From Pelomonas sp. CA6 (GTDB lineage Bacteria; Pseudomonadota; Gammaproteobacteria; Burkholderiales; Burkholderiaceae_C), in contig NZ_JAKZFD010000008.1 in NCBI RefSeq assembly GCF_022549225.1, positions 62,001-126,000 on the forward strand: a stretch of 64,000 nt of DNA, given 5' to 3'. The position numbers and the translations under genes are program-made. Below the pieces are notes generated by a model that was not told where the DNA came from, searched no databases, and was given only the letters and a program-made list of their open reading frames with translations. Every line of letters begins with the position of its first letter. The first letter of the stretch is position 1. Positions 18,257 to 27,458 of this stretch are shown in pieces.

Positions 18257-18772
18257 TCAGTGTGCGGCCAGCTTGGCCAGGACCTGCAGCACGGCGTCTT
18301 CGCCCATGCCGCGGGCGTTCGCGAGCTCGCCGCCCTGCGTGCTGCCCAGCACGCGGCCGTCACCGGCGAGCAGGGCCACGGTGGGGATGCCCTTCTTCAG
18401 CGGCACGCCCATCTGCTGAGCCAGATCGACGTTGCGGTCGAAGCGGCCGACGTTGACCTTCAGCACCACATAGCGCTGCTCGATCTCGGTGGCTAGGCGC
18501 CCCTGATGGAAGCTGCGGTCCAGCGCCAGGCAGTCCTTGCACCAGTTGGCGCCGTACACGACCAGCAGCGGCTTGCGCTGCGCGCCGGCACGGGCCAGGG
18601 CCTCGTTCAGCTGGGCACGGGCGTCGGCGTGCTCGCCATAGGGTGCGTGGACGGCGGCCTGCGAGGCGGCCGGGGCAGCCTGGGTCGGCGCGGCGGCCGG
18701 GGCGGTCTGGGCGGCGGCCGGCAGCGCCACGAGGGCGGCCGCGGCCAGCAATGCGAAGCGGCGTGGATTCAT
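18257..18772 (-). CDS. Secreted thioredoxin-fold protein
   Basis: The 171-residue product has a Sec leader ([19 protein letters not shown]) and an Ala/Pro-rich linker to about residue 45. A thioredoxin-like domain follows, with the active site NWCKDC near residue 78 and cis-Pro segment [10 protein letters not shown]. This fits the Thioredoxin_7/DsbD-gamma-like group and suggests a periplasmic thiol-disulfide reductase or oxidase. Its redox partner is not encoded nearby. The gene stands alone between the RAYT element and the divergent DUF808 gene. Confidence 0.85.
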   Translation of the reverse strand: MNPRRFALLAAAALVALPAAAQTAPAAAPTQAAPAASQAAVHAPYGEHADARAQLNEALARAGAQRKPLLVVYGANWCKDCLALDRSFHQGRLATEIEQRYVVLKVNVGRFDRNVDLAQQMGVPLKKGIPTVALLAGDGRVLGSTQGGELANARGMGEDAVLQVLAKLAAH

Positions 18773-18879
18773 GGGCGCAGTGTGCCATCGACATGCAAGC
18801 CCAGTCGCCCGTCATGCCCGAGCCCCTGGCGCCGCTGGGGTACAAACGAGGTTTTGCCTTGCAAGAAAGCTCAGCCGCC

Positions 18880-19782
18880 ATGGCCTCCAGCCTGCTCGCC
18901 CTCCTCGACGACATCACCAGTGTGCTCGACGACGTCGCCGTGCTCTCCAAGCTCGCCGCCAAGAAGACCTCGGGCGTGCTGGGCGACGACCTGGCGCTCA
19001 ACGCGCAGCAGGTCACCGGCGTGGCCGCCGACCGCGAGCTGCCGGTGGTTTGGGCCGTGGCCAAGGGCTCGCTGGTCAACAAGGCCATCCTGGTGCCGGC
19101 GGCGCTGGCGATCAGCGCCTGGGCGCCGCAGGCGGTCACGCCGCTGCTGATGCTGGGCGGCGCCTTCCTGTGCTTCGAGGGCGCCGAGAAGCTCGCCCAC
19201 CGCTGGCTGCACACGGCAGAGGATGAAGCCCATGACGAGGCGCTCGCGCGCGGCGTGCAGGACCCCACGGTGGACCTGGTGGCACTGGAGCGCGACAAGA
19301 TCAAGGGCGCAATACGCACCGACTTCATCCTGTCCGCCGAGATCATCGCGATCACCCTGGGCACGGTGGCGGGTGCCGATTTCACGACGCGGCTGATGGT
19401 GTTGTCCGGCATCGCCGTGGTGATGACGCTGGGCGTCTACGGCCTGGTGGCGGGCATCGTGAAGCTGGACGACGCGGGCCTCTACCTCAGCCAGCGCCGC
19501 CAGGCCTGGCAGCAGGCGCTGGGCCGCGGCCTGCTGGCGCTGGCGCCCTGGCTGATGAAGACCCTGTCTGTGGCCGGCACGGCGGCGATGTTCCTGGTCG
19601 GCGGCGGCATCCTCACGCACGGCCTGCCAGCGCTGCACCATGCGCTGGAGGCCGCGATGCAGGGCCTGTCAGGCTGGACGCAAACCCTGGCCGGCATGCT
19701 GGGCGACGGTCTCGTCGGCCTGGCCGCCGGCGCGCTGCTGGTGCTGGGGGTCAGCGCCGTGCAGAAGCTGCGCGGCCGCTGA
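18880..19782 (+). CDS. DUF808 family inner-membrane protein (YedI-like)
   Basis: Integral membrane protein of 300 residues with the family signature [41 protein letters not shown] split around residues 2-45 and several transmembrane helices after residue 65. [17 protein letters not shown] and [14 protein letters not shown]-like segments are also typical. E. coli YedI belongs here; function is not established. ATG 18880 is chosen because the family begins with MA(S/G)SLLALLDDI; upstream in-frame codons are not conserved. Confidence 0.9.
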   Translation: MASSLLALLDDITSVLDDVAVLSKLAAKKTSGVLGDDLALNAQQVTGVAADRELPVVWAVAKGSLVNKAILVPAALAISAWAPQAVTPLLMLGGAFLCFEGAEKLAHRWLHTAEDEAHDEALARGVQDPTVDLVALERDKIKGAIRTDFILSAEIIAITLGTVAGADFTTRLMVLSGIAVVMTLGVYGLVAGIVKLDDAGLYLSQRRQAWQQALGRGLLALAPWLMKTLSVAGTAAMFLVGGGILTHGLPALHHALEAAMQGLSGWTQTLAGMLGDGLVGLAAGALLVLGVSAVQKLRGR

Positions 19783-19800
19783 GCGCAGGTGGCACGGCGC

Positions 19801-20667
19801 TCAGTCGTGCTGATAGGGCGGCAGGCGGGCGCCGCAGTCGCGGCAGAAGCGGGCCTCCGGCAGGTGGCCTTCGCTGAGACATTCGTGGCAGCTGCGCGTG
19901 GTCGCGGGCCGGCCGCGGCGCTGCGCCGCCAGCTCCGCGGTGACGATGCCGGTGGGCACGGCCAGCGTGCCCCAGCCCAGCAGCATCATCATCGAGGCGA
20001 TCAGGCGGCCCAGGTCGGTCTTGGGCGTGATGTCGCCGAAGCCCACCGTGCTCACCGTGGTGATGGCCCAGTAGACGCTGGCCGGGATGCTGGTGAAGCC
20101 GTTCTCAGGGCCTTCGATCACGTACATCACCGTGCCCAGCACCACGACCAGCATCAGCACCATGGTCAGGAAGACCTGGATCTTGCGCGCGCTGGCGCGC
20201 AGTGCCTGCAGCAGCAACGCGTACTCGGCCACATGGGCGCCGAGCTTGAAGATGCGGAACACGCGCAGCAGACGCAGCACGCGCACGTCGACCAGCGCGT
20301 ACAGCTCCGGCATGAAGATGGCCAGATAGGTGGGCAGCACGGCCAGCAGGTCGACGATGCCGAAGAAGCTCAGCGCGTAGCGCAGCGGATGGCGCACGCA
20401 GGCCAGGCGCAGCAGGTATTCGGCCGTGAACAGCGCGGTGAACAGGTATTCGGCCCAGCGCATCCAGTCGCCATGGGCCTCGCGGATCGCGGTGACGCTC
20501 TCGGCCATCACCAGCAGCACGCTGGCCAGGATCAGCGCGATCAGCCCCAGGTCGAAGGCCCGGCCGGCGCGAGTGTCGGCCTCGAAGATGACGGTATAGC
20601 AATGCAGGCGCCAGCCCGACAGGGGCCTGCCCAGCGGGGAGACGGCGGAGACGGGGCGATGATTCAT
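19801..20667 (-). CDS. Voltage-gated potassium channel-like protein with C-terminal zinc ribbon
   Basis: Six-helix ion channel of 288 residues. S4 carries regularly spaced Arg (RVLRLLRVFRIFKL), and the pore has the selectivity filter TVGFGD, a permitted variant of TVGYGD, so K+ is the likely ion. After the last helix a cytoplasmic tail holds four Cys in CHEC...CRDC, which look like a zinc ribbon. ATG 20667 is taken as start. The gene is divergent from the UPF0149 gene, with about 76 bases between the starts. Confidence 0.9.
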   Translation of the reverse strand: MNHRPVSAVSPLGRPLSGWRLHCYTVIFEADTRAGRAFDLGLIALILASVLLVMAESVTAIREAHGDWMRWAEYLFTALFTAEYLLRLACVRHPLRYALSFFGIVDLLAVLPTYLAIFMPELYALVDVRVLRLLRVFRIFKLGAHVAEYALLLQALRASARKIQVFLTMVLMLVVVLGTVMYVIEGPENGFTSIPASVYWAITTVSTVGFGDITPKTDLGRLIASMMMLLGWGTLAVPTGIVTAELAAQRRGRPATTRSCHECLSEGHLPEARFCRDCGARLPPYQHD

Positions 20668-20743
20668 GGCCGCAGTGTAGGCAGAGCGGCCGGCGATGCT
20701 GATACGCTTGCGCGACCGCCCGCACCGGGCCCGAGACCCCACC

Positions 20744-21349
20744 ATGGACTATCCGCAGTACAAACCTGAATCCGCCGACTACCTGCCGCTCAGCGACGAC
20801 GAGCTGCAGGACCTGGACGAGCTGCTCGCCGACCTGCCGGTCGACGAGGCGATGAACATCGAGGCGCTGGACGGCTATCTCAGCGCGCTGCTGCTCAGCC
20901 CCGTGCCGCTGGCCTCGCTGCCCGGCGCCGACTGGCTGCCCACGATCTGGGGCGGCGGCGACCCCTTCGCCAGCGGCAAGCAGCGCAAGCGCCTGGTGCT
21001 GCTGGTACTGCGCCATCTGCACAGCCTGGCGGTGCAGATCGGCGAGCGCCCGCAGGAATGGGAGCCCATCTACAGCGTCGCCGAGGACGGCGATCAGCAG
21101 CTGGTGGACGCCGAGGACTGGTGCGTGGGCTTCATGATGGCGGTGGATCTGCAGGCCGAGGCCTGGGCCCCGCTGTTCGAGAACATCAAGACGGCCGCCG
21201 CGCTGGCGCCCATCGCGCTGCTGGGCGGCGACGAGGGCCAGCTCAACCCCGAGGAGCGTGCCAAGCTCGCCGATCTGCACTGGCGCGACGCGCTGAGCCG
21301 CGAGGTGCCCGAAGGCGTGCTGACGCTGTGGGCGCGCCGCGCGGCTTGA
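20744..21349 (+). CDS. UPF0149 (YecA-like) family protein
   Basis: Small soluble protein of 201 residues. Conserved UPF0149 landmarks are the N-terminal LSDDELQDLDELLADL, EALDGYLSALLLSPVPL, and WCVGFMMAVDLQAEAWAPLF. Many family members carry a C-terminal SEC-C zinc motif; none is present here. Function unknown. ATG 20744 gives the conserved N-terminus. Confidence 0.88.
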   Translation: MDYPQYKPESADYLPLSDDELQDLDELLADLPVDEAMNIEALDGYLSALLLSPVPLASLPGADWLPTIWGGGDPFASGKQRKRLVLLVLRHLHSLAVQIGERPQEWEPIYSVAEDGDQQLVDAEDWCVGFMMAVDLQAEAWAPLFENIKTAAALAPIALLGGDEGQLNPEERAKLADLHWRDALSREVPEGVLTLWARRAA

Positions 21350-21521
21350 TCACACCCCCCTGAAGATTGGTGTTCACGGGGCGCGGCCGCGCCTCTACGA
21401 TGGGCTGGACCTTTTGTTGACCTGAGGAGGCCGTGCCGGACCTGCGGCGCTGCCCCGCCCCCCTCGCCCCGTCCGGCTGCGCCGCGGCGGATCGAGGCGC
21501 TCAGCACCGAGGAGTTCCACC

Positions 21522-23708
21522 ATGCCCCGCAAGAGCGTCGCCATCGGACCACGCCAGCTGACGCTGGACGCCCGCCCCGACCGGCTGGACCTGCGTGACC
21601 GGTCCTACCAGCCGCCGCTGGGCAGCCTGCCCGCGCAGTTCCCCACCGACGACGACGTCCGCCACTGGTTCGCCGCCTATGCCGACGCCGGCCTGGTGCT
21701 GAACCAGGGCGAGGACGGTGCCTGCACCGGCTTCGGCCTGGCCGCGGTGATCAATTACCTGCTCTATGTGCCCGGCCTGGTGCAGGGGAGCGCGGACAAG
21801 CCGCGCCGGGTCAGCCCGGCCATGCTGTACCGGCTGGCCCAGGTCTATGACGAATGGCCCGGCGAGGACTACGAAGGCTCCAGCTGCCGCGGCGCCCTGA
21901 AGGGCTGGCACCGCCACGGCGTCTGCAGCGAGGCGCTGTGGCCCTATGCGCTCGATGCGCAGGGGCGGCGCCAGCCGCAGGCGCCGCTGGAGGACGCCCA
22001 GGCGCCCGACGATCCCGCGCGCAACTGGGACGTGGATGCGCTGCGCTGCACGCTGGGGGTCTACTACCGCATCAATGCGCGCTCGGTCGTGGACATGCAG
22101 GCGGCCATCAGCCACACCGGCGCGATCTACGTGCAGGCCACTGTGCACGAGGGCTGGGCCGTGCCGGCGCGCGCCCCGCTGCGGGGCCACGAAGACCTGC
22201 CGGCGATCCGCCATGTGCCCAAGCCCAAGAAACCCGGCGGCCACGCTTTCGCGCTGGTGGGCTACAACGAACTGGGCTTCGTGGTGCAGAACTCCTGGGG
22301 CGAGGACTGGGGGGCGCGCGGCTTCGCGCTGCTGCCCTACGAGGACTGGACCACGCATGGCCAGGACGCCTGGACCTTCACGCTGGGCGTGCCGCGGCTG
22401 CATGCGCTGGCCGCGCGCGGTGGCGCCCGGCCCTTGCGCTCGCCGCGCTTCACGCTGCCGTCCTCGGGCGCCCAGCCGGTGCACGACTGCACCGATCAGC
22501 AGGGCAGCATCGGCCTGGTCGGCGGTGGCGACGCCTTTTCGCGCCGCTACCGCGACCTGCCCGCGGCGCAGCAGCCGCTGGACGCGGACCAGGCCTACCG
22601 CCATGCGCTGCTGCTGGACCGCGGCTTTCCGGTGCGCAACGACATCACCGCCGAAGACGCGCAGACCGCGCTGGCCCAGGCCGCGCTGCAGCGCCCGCTG
22701 GCCTGGATGCAGGCCCAGGGCAGCCGCAAGCTGCTGGTCTACGCGCACGGCGGGCTCAACAGCGAGGCCGACTCCATCGCCCGCGTCCGCGCCATCGCTC
22801 CTTATGCGCTCGGCGCGGGGCTGTACCCGCTGTTCCTGACCTGGCGCAGCGGCGCCTTGGAAACCGTCGGCGACCTGGTCGAGGAGGCCTTGGCGCGCAT
22901 GGTGCCCGGCGCCGGCGAGGGCCCGTCGCGCGGCTGGATGGACCGGCTCACCGACAAGACCGACCGCCTGCTGGAGCCGCTGCTGCGCGCGCCCGGCGGC
23001 GCGATGTGGGGGCAGATGAAGCTCAATGCCGAGCGCGCCAGCAGCCATGCACAGGGCGGCGTGCGCGCGATGGTGGAGCAGCTGAAGCAATTGGCGGCGC
23101 AGCGGCCGGGGCTGGAGATCCACCTGATCGGCCATTCGGCCGGCGCCATCGTGCTGGGCGCAATGCTGCCGCTGCTCGCCCAGGCCGGGCTGAAGGCAGC
23201 GACGCTGCGCCTGTTCGCGCCCGCCTGCACGCTGCGCTTTGCGCTGGACTACTACAAGCCGGCCGTGGAGAACGGCACCCTGGACGCGCGGCGCTGGATC
23301 CTGCATGTGCTGTCGGACCGCAACGAGCTGGACGACAGCGTGGGGCCCTACCGCAAGTCGCTGCTCTATCTGGTGAGCCGCAGCTTCGAGGACCTGCACA
23401 AGACGCCGCTGATGGGCATGGCCAAGGCCTTCGACGCCGCCACCGCCACCGATGCGGCGGCGGACGATCAATGGTCCGGCGCCAGCCTGCCCGAGCTGCG
23501 CGCCTGGCAGGCCTTCTGGGCCGCGCAGGAGAAGGCGGGCGCCCAGAGGCTGGAGTTGTCGCGCCGCGACGTGCCCACCGGGGTCGGCAGCATCGCCGCG
23601 TCGCACGGCTGCTTTGACAACGCGGTGGACCTGATGGGCGACGCGCTGGGCTATGCGCGCGACCCCAAGGCGCCGCAGCGCGTCAGCATCCGTCGGCTGG
23701 ACTACTGA
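21522..23708 (+). CDS. Papain-like cysteine peptidase fused to alpha/beta hydrolase
   Basis: A 728-residue two-domain protein. Residues about 20-300 are a C1 (papain) peptidase: oxyanion Gln and catalytic Cys68 in NQGEDGACTGFG, His241 in GGHAFALVGYNE, Asn257 in QNSWGEDWG. Residues about 400-690 look like an alpha/beta hydrolase: LLVYAHGGLNSEAD near 405 and nucleophile Ser539 in IGHSAGAIVLG. No leader or membrane segment is seen, so it is probably cytoplasmic unless exported by another route. An AGGAG precedes ATG 21522. Roles such as toxin, effector or self-processing hydrolase are open. Confidence 0.82.
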   Translation: MPRKSVAIGPRQLTLDARPDRLDLRDRSYQPPLGSLPAQFPTDDDVRHWFAAYADAGLVLNQGEDGACTGFGLAAVINYLLYVPGLVQGSADKPRRVSPAMLYRLAQVYDEWPGEDYEGSSCRGALKGWHRHGVCSEALWPYALDAQGRRQPQAPLEDAQAPDDPARNWDVDALRCTLGVYYRINARSVVDMQAAISHTGAIYVQATVHEGWAVPARAPLRGHEDLPAIRHVPKPKKPGGHAFALVGYNELGFVVQNSWGEDWGARGFALLPYEDWTTHGQDAWTFTLGVPRLHALAARGGARPLRSPRFTLPSSGAQPVHDCTDQQGSIGLVGGGDAFSRRYRDLPAAQQPLDADQAYRHALLLDRGFPVRNDITAEDAQTALAQAALQRPLAWMQAQGSRKLLVYAHGGLNSEADSIARVRAIAPYALGAGLYPLFLTWRSGALETVGDLVEEALARMVPGAGEGPSRGWMDRLTDKTDRLLEPLLRAPGGAMWGQMKLNAERASSHAQGGVRAMVEQLKQLAAQRPGLEIHLIGHSAGAIVLGAMLPLLAQAGLKAATLRLFAPACTLRFALDYYKPAVENGTLDARRWILHVLSDRNELDDSVGPYRKSLLYLVSRSFEDLHKTPLMGMAKAFDAATATDAAADDQWSGASLPELRAWQAFWAAQEKAGAQRLELSRRDVPTGVGSIAASHGCFDNAVDLMGDALGYARDPKAPQRVSIRRLDY

Positions 23709-23739
23709 GCGCACCCAGCCCCGGCGCTGGCGCGCCGCG

Positions 23740-26385
23740 TCACTGCGCCCGGCCCAGGTGCTGCAGCCAGAAGGCCTCGTACTTGCGGTGCCAGCCGGCG
23801 GTCTTCACCGCGCCGCCCATGCCGTGCTCACCGTCCGGGTCCAGGAACAGGTCGACCAGACCCTCCTTGCCGGACTCCATCAGCGCCCGGTACACGTTCA
23901 CCGTGTCCTGGAACAGCACGTTGGGATCCTGCATGCCATGCACCAGCAGCAGCGGCTTCTTCAGGTTGCGCGCCAGCGGCAGCAGCGAGTACTTGCGCAG
24001 CACCGGCTTGCTGCGGTCCACCTTGCCGATGGTGCGGCCGCTGTACCAGCTGTTGTAGTTCTCCCATTCGGTGGGGCCGGCGCCGGCGATGCCGGCGGCG
24101 AACAGGTCGGGCTTGGTGTACAGCGTGTACTGAGTCTGGAAGCCACCGAAGCTCCAGCCGTTCAGGCCGATGCGCTGGCCGTCCACGCCCAGGTTGGCCT
24201 TCATATGGGTGACCAGGTCCTCCAGGTCCTCGCTCTGCGGCCGGCCCGGCTGCTCCCAGTTCGCGTCGGCGAAACGGCGGCCGTAGTTGGAGTGGCCGCG
24301 CGGGTCCACCGCCACCGTCACATAGCCGTGGCGCGCCGCCATGTACATGCCGAACAGATAGCCGGTGGGCTGGAAGCTGTCGGTCTCCACGGTGTGGCGG
24401 TCATTCAGCGGGCCGCCATAGGTGTAGACCACCGCGGGGCGACGGTCCAGCGCCGTCCAGCCCTTGGGCTTGAACACATAGGCGTAGAGTCGGTCGCCGT
24501 GGCGGTTGACGAAGCTGAAGCGCTCGGGCCGCAGCGCGTCGACCTGGGCCCAGGCCGGGTCATGGCTCTGCGTCAGCACGCGCGGCTCGGCGCCTTGCGC
24601 GCTGAGCAGCTTGAGCTCCGGGCGCTCGCCCCAGTGCCCCGCCACCGCGGCCAGCCACTGGCCGTTGCGCGAGACGGTGGCGTTGCGGTGGTAGTCGGGG
24701 CTGCGTCCCAGCGCCTGCATCGCGCCGTTGCGCAGGTCCACTTTCCACAGGTTCATCGCGCCCAGGTCGTCCTTGTTGGCGGCCACGAACATCTGCGTCG
24801 CGTCGGGCGTGAAGCCCAGCACGTTGTACGCCTCGAACTCGCCCTTCAGCAGCGGCTTGAGCGCGCGCGTGGCCAGGTCCATCGCGACGGGCTGGCGCCA
24901 GCCGTCCTGGTCCAGCACCAGCACCAGCTGCTTGCCGTCCGGCGTGAAACGCGGCGTCATCACATTGACCAGCTCATGGTGCAGCGGCGCGCGGCGCTCC
25001 AGCACCATCTCGGGCTTGGCGCTCTCATCGGCGCGGCCCAGGTAGACGCGCAGGCGCTCGATCTCGCGCTCCCAGGTCACGAAGGCGTAATGGCTGCCGT
25101 TGCGCGTCCAGGCCAGCGGCGAGATTTCGAACCAGGTGTCGCCGCCGGGATGCGTGAACACCGGCTGCGGCTGCTTGGGCAGATCCACGCCGGGCGCGGG
25201 CAGCTGGCGGATGTACAGGGCCAGCGGCTGCAGCAGGCGCTTGTCGTCGGAGACCTCGCGGTCCACCGTGCGCGCGCTCGCGAAGCGCTCCGAGTAGCCC
25301 ATGATCTCGACCTGGCGGCCCGGCTTGGGGGCCGGCTTGCCCTCGGCGCCGACCAGCGGTGCGCGCGCCACCAGGGCCATCCAGCGACCGTTCTCGCTCA
25401 GCGCGGTGGACTCGATGCGGTACTTGCGGTCCTCATCGTCGGCATGGAGCAGCTCGGGGTTGACCCACTGGATGCGCGCCGAATCGAAGCGCGCACCCAT
25501 CACGCGCGCCTCGTCCTGGAACCAGTAGCCCTTGTCGTCGGCCATGTAGCCGATCACGCTGAGCTTGCGGCCCAGGTTGAGCAGCGGCTGGGCGCGAGCG
25601 TCACCGGCCTTCCAGCGCAGCAGCTGGCCGCGGTACTGGAAGATCAGCTCGTCGGCGCTCTGCGCCCAGGCGAACTGGGCCACGCCGGGGTAGAGGTCCT
25701 CGGGCTTGAGCTTCTCGCGCTGCTGCTTTTTCTTCAACTCGTCGCGCAGCTCCCAGAGCTCGAGCTCGGCCTTCTTGGCCGCGGGGGCGGAGGCCGCCGC
25801 CGCCGGGGCGACGGGCGCGGACGCCGCGCTGTCGGCCAGCGCCGCCTTGTCGGCGGCCTTGCGGGCCTCGTCGCGCTGCTTCTTCTGTTCCAGCTCGAGC
25901 TTGAGCTGCGCCAGCTCGGTGCGCTCCCATTGCCCCAGATCCGCCGCCTCGCCGCGCAGATAGGCGGCCTGCGCCTCCTCGCGCGCCTGGCGCTGGTCCT
26001 GCTCGCGGTCACGCTGCTGGCGCTTGCGCTCGAAGCGCGCCAGCTGTTCCGGCGTGTCCACCGCGGCCATCAGCGCGGGCGAGGACAGCCTCAGGGTCTG
26101 GCCCGAGCGCAGGTCGTGCACATACAAATCCTGGCCCGGTTCGCCGAACGGGTTCCACAGATAGGCCAGGAAGCGGCCGTTGTGGCTGAACTGAGCCGAC
26201 TTCGCCGCCTCACCACGGTAGGACTTGGCGCGGAACAGCTGTTCCAGGCTGGGCCCTGCCAGACCGGCTGCGGGCGCCTGGGCCCAGGTTTGCGGAGCCG
26301 TCGCGACCAGCACCCCCACCGCCCATGCGACCAGCGCCGGCCGCCACATTCCAAATCCGTTCGATGTCTTCTCGTTAATGGCCAT
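23740..26385 (-). CDS. Secreted S9 family peptidase (dipeptidyl-peptidase/prolyl oligopeptidase type)
   Basis: Serine peptidase of 881 residues with a Sec leader ending near TAPQTWAQA, a beta-propeller region, and a C-terminal alpha/beta hydrolase domain. The catalytic triad is visible: Ser745 in GWSFGGF, Asp in VHGMQDPNVLF, His in PDGEHGMGG. An unusual Lys/Glu/Arg/Gln-rich insertion lies at about residues 110-230, ending in an Ala-rich stretch, and is predicted coiled coil. ATG 26385 starts MAINEKTSNG; ATG 26400 is possible. It likely releases dipeptides in the periplasm. It converges on the papain-hydrolase gene. Confidence 0.9.
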   Translation of the reverse strand: MAINEKTSNGFGMWRPALVAWAVGVLVATAPQTWAQAPAAGLAGPSLEQLFRAKSYRGEAAKSAQFSHNGRFLAYLWNPFGEPGQDLYVHDLRSGQTLRLSSPALMAAVDTPEQLARFERKRQQRDREQDQRQAREEAQAAYLRGEAADLGQWERTELAQLKLELEQKKQRDEARKAADKAALADSAASAPVAPAAAASAPAAKKAELELWELRDELKKKQQREKLKPEDLYPGVAQFAWAQSADELIFQYRGQLLRWKAGDARAQPLLNLGRKLSVIGYMADDKGYWFQDEARVMGARFDSARIQWVNPELLHADDEDRKYRIESTALSENGRWMALVARAPLVGAEGKPAPKPGRQVEIMGYSERFASARTVDREVSDDKRLLQPLALYIRQLPAPGVDLPKQPQPVFTHPGGDTWFEISPLAWTRNGSHYAFVTWEREIERLRVYLGRADESAKPEMVLERRAPLHHELVNVMTPRFTPDGKQLVLVLDQDGWRQPVAMDLATRALKPLLKGEFEAYNVLGFTPDATQMFVAANKDDLGAMNLWKVDLRNGAMQALGRSPDYHRNATVSRNGQWLAAVAGHWGERPELKLLSAQGAEPRVLTQSHDPAWAQVDALRPERFSFVNRHGDRLYAYVFKPKGWTALDRRPAVVYTYGGPLNDRHTVETDSFQPTGYLFGMYMAARHGYVTVAVDPRGHSNYGRRFADANWEQPGRPQSEDLEDLVTHMKANLGVDGQRIGLNGWSFGGFQTQYTLYTKPDLFAAGIAGAGPTEWENYNSWYSGRTIGKVDRSKPVLRKYSLLPLARNLKKPLLLVHGMQDPNVLFQDTVNVYRALMESGKEGLVDLFLDPDGEHGMGGAVKTAGWHRKYEAFWLQHLGRAQ

Positions 26386-26545
26386 TCGCCGCTCCAGCAC
26401 CCCCGTTCGGGGCGGCGGGATTGTAAAAAGTTGTGGCCGTCACCCCCTTGGACATGGGGGGCGGCACATTTGTTTACCGCACAGGGGTGCACCGCGGGCA
26501 TGCTGATCGCGTTGAAACACAAGACAACACTCCCGGGACCTTGTC

Positions 26546-26968
26546 ATGACCACCTCCCTTCCCCGCCTGGGCGCCACGCTGGCATTGGCGCTCGCCGCCG
26601 CGCTGACCGTCACCCCGGCTGCACAGGCCGCCGATGTCGGCGTCTCCATCAGCGTGGGCCAGCCGGGCTTCTACGGACGCATCGACGTGGGTCCGGTCGC
26701 TCCCTCGGTGATCTACGCGCAGCCGACGGTGATCCGACCGATTGCGCGTCCGCCGGCGCCCATTTATCTGCGCGTGCCTCCCGGGCACTACCGGAACTGG
26801 TCCAAGCACTGCGCGCGCTACGACGCCTGCGGCACCCCGGTCTACTTTGTCCGCGAGGACTGGTACGAGCACCGCTATGGCGCTGACTGGCGGCGCGAGG
26901 ACCGCGACGGGCCGCCGCGCGGTCATGGGCGCGGCCATGGTCATGGCCATGGCCGCGATCGCGACTGA
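26546..26968 (+). CDS. Small secreted protein with His/Gly-rich tail
   Basis: 140 residues with a clear Sec leader (LALALAAALTVTPAAQAA). The mature part has YLRVPPGHYRNWSKHCARYDACGTPVYFV, which I recall from a conserved beta-proteobacterial family of unknown function with two conserved Cys. The C-terminus is GPPRGHGRGHGHGHGRDRD, a His-rich tail that could bind Ni, Zn or Cu. No metal-transport gene is adjacent. It is divergent from the S9 peptidase. Confidence 0.75.
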   Translation: MTTSLPRLGATLALALAAALTVTPAAQAADVGVSISVGQPGFYGRIDVGPVAPSVIYAQPTVIRPIARPPAPIYLRVPPGHYRNWSKHCARYDACGTPVYFVREDWYEHRYGADWRREDRDGPPRGHGRGHGHGHGRDRD

Positions 26969-27032
26969 AGTTCGCACAAACGTACCAAGCACTCGGTAAC
27001 CGCCCCAGGGGCCGCGGCCAAGGGGGCTCGCG

Positions 27033-27038
27033 TATAGT
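27033..27038 (+). promoter_or_regulatory. Candidate -10 element
   Basis: TATAGT lies 27 bases before the ATG of the small gene at 27065. No good -35 is seen. It is weak evidence, but the hexamer stands out in GC-rich surroundings. Confidence 0.35.
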
Positions 27039-27064
27039 CCGACCAGCGACTGTCGCCGCCTCCT

Positions 27065-27352
27065 ATGCTTGCCAAGATCCTCGCTTCCGTGGGTTTGCTG
27101 TGCTGCCTTGTCCTGGCTGTGCACATGGCATTGCCTGCCGTGCAGCGGGCGCGGCTGGAGGCCTGGCTGACGGGTCTGCGCAGCACGCTGCGGCGCGGCC
27201 CGCCAGGGCGGCTGGACCGCCGGGCACGCCGCCGCGCCGCCCACCAGGAAGCGCAGGACGCGATCGCGCGGGCGCGCCGCCGCGCCCACCACTGGGACGG
27301 CAACGTCTACCGCGCCACCGAATTCGACCGCGGCAGCGACAGCAAGCACTGA
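27065..27352 (+). CDS. Small membrane-anchored basic protein
   Basis: Unrecognised 95-residue product. A single hydrophobic segment (ILASVGLLCCLVLAVHMALP) at the N-terminus is followed by an Arg-rich helix (LRRGPPGRLDRRARRRAAH) and an acidic end. It would be anchored in the inner membrane, with the basic part cytoplasmic by the positive-inside rule. It stands alone; no homologue comes to mind. Confidence 0.55.
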   Translation: MLAKILASVGLLCCLVLAVHMALPAVQRARLEAWLTGLRSTLRRGPPGRLDRRARRRAAHQEAQDAIARARRRAHHWDGNVYRATEFDRGSDSKH

Positions 27353-27458
27353 CCCCCGCGGAGGCGACTGCGTCGCCGCCTCTTGATGCGTCTTCGCCCT
27401 ATCGCGCCCGGCGGGCTGCGGGCATCATGCCAACCCAAGATCAACGAGGGAGACACGC

